From NCBI GenBank assembly GCA_945835425.1, contig CAMAJC010000013.1, forward strand, positions 1 through 14,709: a stretch of DNA of 14,709 nucleotides. Direction: 5' to 3'. Numbering within the stretch: position 1 is the stretch's first letter; the number at the start of each line of letters is the position of its first letter. The DNA is from an uncultured Clostridia bacterium (lineage in GTDB: Bacteria; Bacillota; Clostridia; Oscillospirales; Ruminococcaceae). The translations under genes and the position numbers were made by a program. Below, in pieces: positions 7,583-13,721 of this stretch. The notes under the pieces were generated by a model. It was given only the letters and a program-made list of their open reading frames with translations, was not told the origin of the DNA and searched no databases.

Positions 7583-7669
7583 ACGACACATGTTGTACCT
7601 CTGGTATGTAAATCTGATCACGGAACGTTCATCCGCTGGTCAGCCGGAGGCGGCATGTGCCGTTTTTTT
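7583..7669 (+). terminator. Long nested hairpin with T7 tract: terminator or attenuator in the DUF2798 gene leader
   Basis: An outer arm, ACGACACATG (7583-7592), pairs with CATGTGCCGT (7654-7663) at 9 of 10 positions and runs straight into a T7 tract. Nested inside are CCTCTGG/CCGGAGG (7598-7604 with 7644-7650), CTGATCA/TGGTCAG (7614-7620 with 7637-7643) and CGGA/TCCG (7621-7624 with 7632-7635). A competing short stem CGGC/GCCG (7651-7654 with 7659-7662) next to the T tract excludes the outer pairing. It lies between a strong promoter and a start codon, so it is a candidate conditional terminator. It may also end phoBR transcripts. It does not match a riboswitch class I recognise. Confidence 0.6.
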
Positions 7670-7708
7670 GCGCTTTTTCGGCAATAATCAAAAAGGAGCG
7701 TATGTTTT

Positions 7709-8266
7709 ATGCCAAGAAACCAATTCCAGAGGATGATTTTTGCCCTCCTGACCGTCCTGATCACGGTGCACGCCTATGTCTTTTACAGCCTGTATGTGGT
7801 AAATGGCAGCACCCTGATGGCCGTCACCGGCGCTTCCAGTGTGCTCGGCGCCATCAATCGGCAGGGCGGCGTCTACATGTGCGGACGTTTCTGTCCGATC
7901 TGGGCAGTCGTCCTGACCGAGTTTTGTCTCGCTTACCTGCTGGAGGTCGTGATGGGCAGTCCCTGTTCCTTCCGGCTGGCCGCAAAGGTCTTTGACCCGC
8001 AGACCTCCCACCCGATGACCTTTGAATCGGCGATCATCTGCGCGACGGTCGGCCTGATGTGCCCGGCCATGAGCTTTATCGCTGCGTGGCTGTACTATCC
8101 CTATTACGCAGGCTTTAATCTGTTGAGCCTGCTGGCCAACTGGCTGAAGCTGGTTTGTCTGAACTTCCCCTTTGCTTTTTTCAGCCAGCTTTTCTTTATC
8201 CAACCGCTGGTGCGCACCCTTTTCAAGTTGCTGTTCCGGAAGGACATCGCAAACCGTGGGCAGTAA
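7709..8266 (+). CDS. DUF2798 family integral membrane protein
   Basis: Small membrane protein of unknown function. The 185 residues contain four hydrophobic stretches (about 10-30, 61-83, 104-130 and 141-172) arranged as two halves, each resembling a DUF2798 unit: NQFQRMIFALLTVLITVHAY near the N terminus and LNFPFAFFSQLFFIQPLVRT near the C terminus. The start at 7709 follows AAGGAG (7693-7698) by ten bases; an ATG at 7702 is out of this frame. It is monocistronic, with a strong promoter and structured leader upstream and a perfect terminator downstream. Family membership is from recognition of the N-terminal motif; no substrate or role is proposed. Confidence 0.85.
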   Translation: MPRNQFQRMIFALLTVLITVHAYVFYSLYVVNGSTLMAVTGASSVLGAINRQGGVYMCGRFCPIWAVVLTEFCLAYLLEVVMGSPCSFRLAAKVFDPQTSHPMTFESAIICATVGLMCPAMSFIAAWLYYPYYAGFNLLSLLANWLKLVCLNFPFAFFSQLFFIQPLVRTLFKLLFRKDIANRGQ

Positions 8267-8274
8267 TCCTGCAA

Positions 8275-8318
8275 AAAAATACCGCGTGCCGTATCAAACT
8301 GCGGCACGCGGTATTTTT
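8275..8318. terminator. Bidirectional intrinsic terminator
   Basis: ATACCGCGTGCCG (8279-8291) is a perfect 13-bp inverted match to CGGCACGCGGTAT (8302-8314). A tract flanks it on the left and T tract on the right, extending the stem and giving U-runs on both strands. It lies between the converging DUF2798 gene (+) and DUF4340 gene (-) and can end both transcripts. Confidence 0.93.
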
Positions 8319-8322
8319 ATTC

Positions 8323-8427
8323 TCAGGGAAACTCGGATTTATTCAAATTTTGCTTTCTATGCAGCGTATCCGAGCGTGCTTTCTTTCGCCTTTGCCGGGA
8401 GAAAACACTTTAATCAGAGGTTCCTTA
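8323..8427 (-). repeat. Dispersed palindromic repeat, copy B, overlapping the DUF4340 stop codon
   Basis: Read on the minus strand it starts TAAGGAACCTCTGATTAA (8427-8410), nearly identical to the left end of copy A. It ends with GAATAAATCCGAGTTTC (minus strand, near 8344-8328), matching the right end of copy A. The internal stem is GTGTTTTCT with AGAAAGCAC on the minus strand (8408-8400 with 8384-8376), eight pairs plus a G-U pair. The first three bases of the element are the TAA stop codon of the DUF4340 gene. Confidence 0.7.
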
Positions 8428-9948
8428 GTAATCCAGGCTGGGGGTCTCGCCGTTTTCGAACTTTTCGATATTGGTTTCCAGGTGCTGGACGTAGGAGATT
8501 CTCGTTGTCCACTGCCGGTTGCCGTTGATCGAAAGGATACAGGTGCGGTTGCCGAGGTCGAACAGCTCGACCGTATCGCTGCCGCCTTCGCGGTAGTAAT
8601 AGGTAAAGCTTGCGACCAGGGTGCCCTGTTCTTCGCTCTTATTGATGCCCTCGGCGGGAGCTGCCAGCAGGTACTGGTACATCTTGCGGTAAGCGTCAAC
8701 CTGCATCTCTTGACCGTCGAGGTGAGGCGTGAGGATGGTCTTGTCGTTTTCATCCTTTTCTGCATCCACTTCGATAGTGTAAGTCTTGTCGTAGACCAGC
8801 AGATCGATCTTCTCAACGTCATCGATAAAGGGCAGCAGCATCAGGTTGGAGTACATATCCTCGAGGTTGATCGAAATCCAGGGAAGGTTGCTGTCCGCGA
8901 CCAGATAGATGACCGGCTGGTCTTCACTGTACAGATAATGGGCTGCGCTGCCGTCCGAAGCGGTCGCGGCATCGCCGACATACCAAACATGTTCTGTGCC
9001 GTCGCGGCTGAAGGAGATCGTGCAGTACGGCTCAGCGAGACCATAAGCTGCGAAATCCTCTTCCGCAGGGTTCAGGGCTGCGACAGAATCCGCTGTAAGC
9101 TGCTGCAGGCCGGTGGTATAAACCAGGTGCTGGTCGTTGCCGCTTTCGTCGGATTTATACTTCATATCCGCTTCAAAGGGCTCTACGATCTTGTAGCTGG
9201 AGCCGTAGGAAGAGCTGGTGGAGGAAGCCTCCTCGGAGGTGAGGGGAACGATGCGGAAGACATCTTCCAAAGTTCCGCCCTCGACCTGCAGATAATCGAT
9301 CACAGCGGCCGTGACCTCGGTGCCGTCCTCACCCGTATAGGAGCTCCAGGGCTCGATGACGTTTTTGTCCATGAAGTCCAGGGCCGTGTAGTTTAACCGG
9401 TCGATCTTGGCCTGCGCCATGCCGTAGACGTTTTTGTCGTCGTCCAGCATCATGTAGTAGCCGCTGCCGGTGGGCAGCTGGTTGCCGACACGGATCTCAT
9501 GCCGGGTGCCGTCGTCATAATACAGGGTGATCGTATGGCTCGGTTCCTTCAGGCCGTATTTGGCGATATCCGGCGCATTTTCCTCGATCAGACGGGAAGC
9601 GCTGAAGTTGCAAAACTGGCTGAGAAGGGAATCGTATTCGCTGGTGTTTTCGGTAAAGTCCGCCAGCTCGGCGATGCCGTAAACCGCGTCTTCATCATCC
9701 GTTGCCTTTTTGGTGCGGTCGATCTGATAAGAGCCGGCGGGATTTGTTACGACAACCTTATTGATCGAATCGGCGTCGGACTCGATCAGTGTAACGACCG
9801 TGGTGGAAGCGGTGTAGGATTCGGAGGATTCCTCTTCGACCGTCTCCTTGGGGTTGAGCAGCAGGACGACCAGTGCTGCGACTAAAAGCAGTAAAACAAC
9901 AGCGCCGATGATCAGGTTGCGTACTTTTTTGCTCATTTTTGCTGCCAT
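8425..9948 (-). CDS. DUF4340 domain-containing membrane-anchored protein
   Basis: Probably an accessory subunit of the ABC-2 type exporter encoded by this operon; DUF4340 proteins are commonly found beside GldA/GldF/GldG-like genes, but their reaction is unknown. The 507 residues begin with a basic N terminus and one transmembrane helix (about 11-31), followed by a large extracytoplasmic region. Two internal repeats are visible: YGLKEPSHTITLYYDDGT (131-148) and YGLAEPYCTISFSRDGT (302-318), each followed by a VG-containing strand. A Ser-rich linker lies at 240-251. The ATG at 9948 is served by GGAGGAA (minus strand, 9964-9958), which lies inside the end of the preceding gene. Last gene of the operon; its stop codon is shared with repeat copy B. 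Confidence 0.88.
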   Translation of the reverse strand: MAAKMSKKVRNLIIGAVVLLLLVAALVVLLLNPKETVEEESSESYTASTTVVTLIESDADSINKVVVTNPAGSYQIDRTKKATDDEDAVYGIAELADFTENTSEYDSLLSQFCNFSASRLIEENAPDIAKYGLKEPSHTITLYYDDGTRHEIRVGNQLPTGSGYYMMLDDDKNVYGMAQAKIDRLNYTALDFMDKNVIEPWSSYTGEDGTEVTAAVIDYLQVEGGTLEDVFRIVPLTSEEASSTSSSYGSSYKIVEPFEADMKYKSDESGNDQHLVYTTGLQQLTADSVAALNPAEEDFAAYGLAEPYCTISFSRDGTEHVWYVGDAATASDGSAAHYLYSEDQPVIYLVADSNLPWISINLEDMYSNLMLLPFIDDVEKIDLLVYDKTYTIEVDAEKDENDKTILTPHLDGQEMQVDAYRKMYQYLLAAPAEGINKSEEQGTLVASFTYYYREGGSDTVELFDLGNRTCILSINGNRQWTTRISYVQHLETNIEKFENGETPSLDY

Positions 9949-9950
9949 TT

Positions 9951-11450
9951 TTACATATTCCTCCTGCGTACCCAGACGATGACACCGACGAGGATAACGA
10001 TAACCGGCAGGGCGTACTGGAAGAAGCCGCCGATAACGGTCGCCTGTCCGGAGCTGATACCGAGGCTCTCGGTGCCGAGTTCCTTGCCGACGATGGTGAT
10101 GCCGGCTTCCTTACCGGTCAGGGTATTCATAAACTCAACCAGGTATTCGCCGTTGTCCAGAGCGGACATCGAGGTGAAGTAAGAGTTGGTCATATCCATC
10201 GAGCCGAATACGGCGACGTAGGAGTTGTGCGCGGTGGTGCCCTGGTAAGCGAGACGCTGGCCGAGGACTGCGATGGGGTAGCTGCCCTGCTCGCCGTCGG
10301 TGAGCTGCCAGTCTTCACCGGCGTCTTCCGGAACGATGACGGCAGAGGAATAGGTGTTCATCAGGATATGGGTGTAACGGTTGGAGTTGTTGTCCCAGAG
10401 GACGCTGAGCGCCTTGGCGTTGGGCATCAGAACCGGTTTGCTGCCTTCCTCGGTAAAGTCGTTTTCCACGTAATCCGTCAGCAGATAGGTGTAGTTGCCG
10501 TAAACGTGGTTGGCATCGGTCTCAGCCAGATAACCGGACTCAATGCTGATGCCCCATTCGTTCAGGACGCCTTCCAGTACCGGCAGGCTGGGCTGAGAGC
10601 CGTCTGCGAAGTAGAGGAGGGTGTGGTCGAAATCGCCGTCATTTTCCAGCCAGAGGGACAGCTGATCAGCCAGGTCATTGGTCAGGTCAGAGGTAGGCGA
10701 GCAGAGGACAACAGCGTCTGCATCTTCCGGAATATCTTCCGACAGGAAGTTGATTTCCGATACAACATAGCCGTTGTTGGTCAGGATCGACTTGAGGTTG
10801 GAGGAGTCGGTGCGGTTGTTGTCGCCGAAGCCGGTCAGGAATACAACATTAACCGGGTTGGAGTCGGTCAGGTTCATGATCGCGCCGGTCATGGCCTGCT
10901 CGGTGGTGGAGGACTTGATCGAGCCGTACTGCTCGTCGACGTCAAACAGATCGTAAGCAGTCAGCACCTGATAGCGGCCTTCGCAGTCCAGCAGGATCTG
11001 TCCGTAGGTCAGCTTTTCGTTGGGGTAATTTGCCGCGAAGTCGACGTCGGTATAGATATCGATGTAGTTGATATGGATACGGTCGGAATAAAGGGCGTAT
11101 TTATTGATAACCGTGTTGGCCTGTTTATAGTACTGGTTGTTGCCGGAGAAATCCTCTTCGGTCGCCAGGATATAAACATTGATATCCTTGTCGATACCCT
11201 TGATGTAATCGATCGACTCGTCGGAAATCTCGAAGACCTTGTTGGTGGTCAGGTCGACGGTGATCGGGTAGCGCTCGACCAGGATCGAGGCGATAACATT
11301 GATAATGACAACTGCCGCCACAAAGCAGACCGACAAAACGGTCGCCATCGTACCGTGGCGCAGGCTGCGGCTGCGGTGCAGGTCCTGAGCCGTGCGAACC
11401 TTCGGCGTTTTGGGAGCCTTGGGTTCTTTAACTTTCTTTTCCTTATTCAT
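9951..11450 (-). CDS. GldG-like ABC transporter auxiliary protein
   Basis: Resembles the GldG / ABC-type uncharacterised transport family, whose members sit beside an ABC-2 permease. The 499 residues have a Lys/Pro-rich cytoplasmic N terminus, a transmembrane helix (about 35-57), a large extracytoplasmic domain beginning RYPITVDLTTNKVFEISDES (typical of the family), VVFLTGFGDNN (about 202-212), and a C-terminal transmembrane helix (about 470-494) ending in RRRNM. The start at 11450 follows AAAGGAA (minus strand, 11467-11461). It lies 38 bases after the permease gene and ends two bases before the DUF4340 start, so it is translationally close. In Bacteroidetes the homologue is tied to gliding; nothing here suggests gliding. 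Confidence 0.87.
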   Translation of the reverse strand: MNKEKKVKEPKAPKTPKVRTAQDLHRSRSLRHGTMATVLSVCFVAAVVIINVIASILVERYPITVDLTTNKVFEISDESIDYIKGIDKDINVYILATEEDFSGNNQYYKQANTVINKYALYSDRIHINYIDIYTDVDFAANYPNEKLTYGQILLDCEGRYQVLTAYDLFDVDEQYGSIKSSTTEQAMTGAIMNLTDSNPVNVVFLTGFGDNNRTDSSNLKSILTNNGYVVSEINFLSEDIPEDADAVVLCSPTSDLTNDLADQLSLWLENDGDFDHTLLYFADGSQPSLPVLEGVLNEWGISIESGYLAETDANHVYGNYTYLLTDYVENDFTEEGSKPVLMPNAKALSVLWDNNSNRYTHILMNTYSSAVIVPEDAGEDWQLTDGEQGSYPIAVLGQRLAYQGTTAHNSYVAVFGSMDMTNSYFTSMSALDNGEYLVEFMNTLTGKEAGITIVGKELGTESLGISSGQATVIGGFFQYALPVIVILVGVIVWVRRRNM

Positions 11451-11488
11451 CTTCAGGCTGTTCCTTTCATGTTATTCAAAAGTCAGAC

Positions 11489-12196
11489 TCAGCTCCAGCG
11501 TCTCTTCTCAATTACGCGGACGTTGAAGAAGAGGAAAACGACAATCGCGCTGATGTAGAAGAGGATATCGCTGATATTCAGGATACCGGAGCAGAAGTTG
11601 TCGTATCTGGACGAGAAGGACAGCTGCGACAGAGCGTTGCCCAGCCAGGCCAGCGAGTCGGGCAGCAGGGAAGCGACGTTTTCGATCATCCACAGAAACA
11701 GCATGGTAGCAAGGCCGCCGATTGCCGCGATGATCTGGCTCTCGGTGCAGGCGGAGATGAGCAGGCAGATGGCAATCATAGCGGCGCCCATAATCAGGGA
11801 GCCGAAGATATTGCCGACGACAACTGCCCATTCAGGGCTTGCGAAGAAGGAGAGGATGACAGCGTAAACGACGGTGACCGCCAGGGCCATGCCGTAGATC
11901 GCCAGGGCCGCCAGGAATTTGCCCATGACCAGGCCGGTGATCGAGACAGGGCTGGTCATTAGCAGCTGGTCGGTCTTCTGTTTCTTTTCCTCGGACATCA
12001 GGCGCATGCAGAGCAGCGGGATGATGAACATCAGGACTTCAAAGAGGTAAGAGAAGACGATCGTGATATCGGTTGAGTTGTATTTCAGGATCATCGAGAA
12101 ATACATACCAGAGAAGAAATAAAATACTGCCAGGAAAACATAACCCATCGGGTTGGAGAAATAGGAAGCGAATTCACGCTTGAAAATGGCCAGCAT
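11489..12196 (-). CDS. ABC-2 type transporter permease (GldF-like)
   Basis: Membrane subunit of the ABC transporter in this operon, expected to work with the ATPase encoded immediately upstream. The 235 residues start MLAIFKREFASYFSNPMGYV, the typical N terminus of GldF/NosY-like ABC-2 permeases, followed by about six hydrophobic segments (near 18-37, 47-65, 96-125, 131-150, 157-178 and 205-226) and the family motif MRLMSEEKKQKTDQLLMTSP (64-83). The start codon overlaps the ATPase stop (TAATG), with GGAGGTGA (minus strand, 12210-12203) as ribosome binding site, indicating translational coupling. The substrate is unknown. Confidence 0.92.
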   Translation of the reverse strand: MLAIFKREFASYFSNPMGYVFLAVFYFFSGMYFSMILKYNSTDITIVFSYLFEVLMFIIPLLCMRLMSEEKKQKTDQLLMTSPVSITGLVMGKFLAALAIYGMALAVTVVYAVILSFFASPEWAVVVGNIFGSLIMGAAMIAICLLISACTESQIIAAIGGLATMLFLWMIENVASLLPDSLAWLGNALSQLSFSSRYDNFCSGILNISDILFYISAIVVFLFFNVRVIEKRRWS

Positions 12197-13350
12197 TATT
12201 CTTCACCTCCATTTTCTTTTGTAGCGTTGATAGAGTCCTCGACAGCCTTGGTGTCAAAGCCCTCGACGATTTCGGGCGCACCGTCCTTCACGTCGATCTC
12301 TTCCTCCAGGCCGGTATCGGGGTTGACGATCTTGATAGACTCTGCTTCCGGTTCTTCCGCAGCGGCAGCGGCGTCTTCCTCTTCCTGTGCATGGGCCAGG
12401 GTGGTCTCAGCAGCGGAAGCGTCGCCGGTAGTCAGCTGCAGGAAGATGTCTTCCAGGGTCATTTCGGTCGAACGGAAGGAGAGGATGGTCCAGTTGCGGC
12501 TGACGATGCGGTGGAATACCTCGCGGCGGATATCCAGCGTCGGGTCGGATTCCAGGCTGAATTCGTGCGCGCCGGGCTCCTTCTCGCCGTTATACAGCAC
12601 TTCCTTCATGCCGGGGATGGAGGAGAGGACCTTGCGAATATCCTCCTGCGGGCCTTCGATGCGGATGATGTAGCGGAAGTCTTTGGACAGCTTCCGGGTC
12701 AGGTTCTCGGCGGTATCGTCGGCGACGATCTTGCCGCCGTTGATGATGACCAGACGGTCGCAGACAGCCTGTACCTCCGACAGGATGTGGGAGGAGAGGA
12801 TGACGGTGTGCCGTTCGCCCAGGACCTTAATGAGGTCGCGGATTTCGATGATCTGCTTGGGGTCGAGGCCGACGGTCGGTTCGTCGAGGATCAGCACCTC
12901 AGGGTTGCCGATCAGGGCCTGCGCCATGCCGACACGCTGCCGGTAACCTTTGGAGAGGTTCTTGATCAGACGCTTCTGGACGTGGTCGATCCGGACTCTT
13001 CTGCAGACGTCGTCGATATGCTGCTTCTTCGGGATTTTGCATTTTTTCAGGTCGTAGACAAAGCCCAGATAGCCCTGTACGGTCATGTCCATGTACAGAG
13101 GCGGCAACTCGGGCAGATAGCCGATCTTCTGTTTTGCCTCGATCGGGTTTTCGAGGATATCGTAGCCGCCGATCTTGACTTCGCCGGAAGTGGAGGAGAT
13201 GTATCCGGTCAGGATATTCATCGTCGTGGATTTGCCGGCGCCGTTGGGGCCGAGGAATCCCAAAATTTCACCCTGTTTTACCGAGAAGCTGATGCCGTCG
13301 ACGGCGTGCTTGTCTCCGTAATACTTGGTGAGGTTTTTTACCTCAATCAT
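12196..13350 (-). CDS. ABC transporter ATP-binding protein (GldA-like) with acidic C-terminal tail
   Basis: Cytoplasmic ATPase for the ABC-2 exporter. With the ATG at 13350 the protein has 384 residues. Motifs: Walker A GPNGAGKST (34-42), Q-loop region YLPELPPLY (78-86), signature LSKGYRQRVG (about 131-140), Walker B VLILDEPTVGLD (about 151-162) and H-loop His187. A regulatory domain of about 90 residues follows, ending STEMTLEDIFLQLT, the normal end of GldA-type ATPases near residue 307. Beyond it is an extra tail of about 75 residues rich in Ala and Glu. An upstream in-frame TTG (13383) is rejected because GGAG sits eight bases before the ATG at 13350. First gene of the four-gene operon. 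Confidence 0.93.
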   Translation of the reverse strand: MIEVKNLTKYYGDKHAVDGISFSVKQGEILGFLGPNGAGKSTTMNILTGYISSTSGEVKIGGYDILENPIEAKQKIGYLPELPPLYMDMTVQGYLGFVYDLKKCKIPKKQHIDDVCRRVRIDHVQKRLIKNLSKGYRQRVGMAQALIGNPEVLILDEPTVGLDPKQIIEIRDLIKVLGERHTVILSSHILSEVQAVCDRLVIINGGKIVADDTAENLTRKLSKDFRYIIRIEGPQEDIRKVLSSIPGMKEVLYNGEKEPGAHEFSLESDPTLDIRREVFHRIVSRNWTILSFRSTEMTLEDIFLQLTTGDASAAETTLAHAQEEEDAAAAAEEPEAESIKIVNPDTGLEEEIDVKDGAPEIVEGFDTKAVEDSINATKENGGEE

Positions 13351-13358
13351 TCCAAAAA

Positions 13359-13362
13359 CTCC
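13359..13362 (-). promoter_or_regulatory. Ribosome binding site that decides the ATPase start
   Basis: On the minus strand GGAG (13362-13359) is followed by eight bases and then ATG (13350). The resulting N terminus MIEVKNLTKYYGDKHAV is the usual one for this ATPase family, supporting this start over the TTG at 13383. Confidence 0.7.
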
Positions 13363-13467
13363 ATTTCTTATAGAGATATTCAAAAGCGGTCACCCGCATT
13401 TGTAGCGGTTCTGCGCGTTCATGCGTTACAGCACTATAGATAAATCGGACGCATCAAACCGAAGATA

Positions 13468-13496
13468 ATTATAGCACAATATTGCGCCCATTGCAA
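13468..13496 (-). promoter_or_regulatory. Promoter of the ABC exporter operon
   Basis: On the minus strand TTGCAA (13496-13491), 17 bases, then TATAAT (13473-13468). The -10 is perfect and the spacing ideal. Transcription would begin near 13461, about 110 bases before the ATPase start codon. Confidence 0.78.
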
Positions 13497-13510
13497 GCAA
13501 ATAGGCCTTC

Positions 13511-13543
13511 TTCACCCAGTTTTCACACAGGATTCAGAAAGCC
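13511..13543. promoter_or_regulatory. Possible Pho-box-like phased repeats
   Basis: On the plus strand TTCACC (13511), TTCACA (13522) and TTCAGA (13533) are spaced by exactly 11 bases. The first two units (TTCACCCAGTT, TTCACACAGGA) resemble the Pho-box units at 3331 (TTACACAGACT, TTACACAGATT). The site lies just upstream of the -35 of the ABC operon but in the opposite strand sense to that promoter. On the plus strand TATTCT at 13561 could be a -10, but no gene follows in that direction. Confidence 0.35.
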
Positions 13544-13618
13544 ATAAACTGCCCGTTTTGTATTCTTATTTTATTTGCAGACCGGTCATATTTTCATCGA
13601 GAATTGTTTACAAACATG

Positions 13619-13721
13619 CAGAAGGTTTCTGATTAACGAAATTTTACCTTTTTCATAGGCGTATTCATGTGGTTTTTCCCCACCTTCGGCGGGGAAAAAC
13701 CATTAAAACAGAGGTCCTTTA
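13619..13721 (-). repeat. Dispersed palindromic repeat, copy C, overlapping a stop codon
   Basis: On the minus strand it begins TAAAGGACCTCTGTTTTAA (13721-13703) and ends in TTAATCAGA (13636-13628), matching the ends of copies A and B. The internal stem is a perfect 11-bp pair, GGTTTTTCCCC (13671-13681) with GGGGAAAAACC (13691-13701), and a nine-base loop. CATGAAT follows the stem on the minus strand as in copy A, then ATACGC as in copy B. The TAA stop of the adjoining gene is the first codon of the element. No T tract follows the hairpin on the minus strand, so it is not a textbook terminator. Confidence 0.7.

Larger units (their letters stand above)
13351..13718. other. Intergenic region of 368 bases
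   Basis: Holds, from right to left on the minus strand: repeat copy C (13619-13721), a tract of about 75 bases with no clear feature, three 11-bp-phased TTCA repeats (13511-13543), the promoter of the ABC operon (13468-13496), and a leader of about 110 bases with a small 6-bp inverted repeat, ATGCGT (13421-13426) and ACGCAT (13449-13454). No open reading frame here looks real. Confidence 0.7.

Noticed and set aside
8155..9396. Plus-strand open frame (413 codons) running from the DUF2798 gene across the terminator into the DUF4340 gene
   Set aside because: It reads through a perfect bidirectional terminator and a repeat, and is antisense to a well-supported gene.
9939..11558. Long plus-strand open frame (539 codons) opposite the GldG-like gene
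   Set aside because: It mirrors the codon bias of the real minus-strand gene and has no recognisable domain. The minus-strand protein has clear family features, membrane helices and a good ribosome binding site.
12391..13443. Plus-strand open frame (350 codons) opposite the ABC ATPase
   Set aside because: Shadow of a gene with intact Walker A, signature and Walker B motifs; no ribosome binding site or domain of its own.
13421..13454. 6-bp inverted repeat ATGCGT/ACGCAT in the ABC operon leader as an operator or riboswitch
   Set aside because: It is short, with a 22-base loop and no nearby regulator gene; it could easily be chance.
13669..13703. Hairpin of copy C as a standard intrinsic terminator
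   Set aside because: The stem is excellent but no T tract follows it on the minus strand, where the upstream gene is transcribed. It is better explained as the internal stem of the repeat family.
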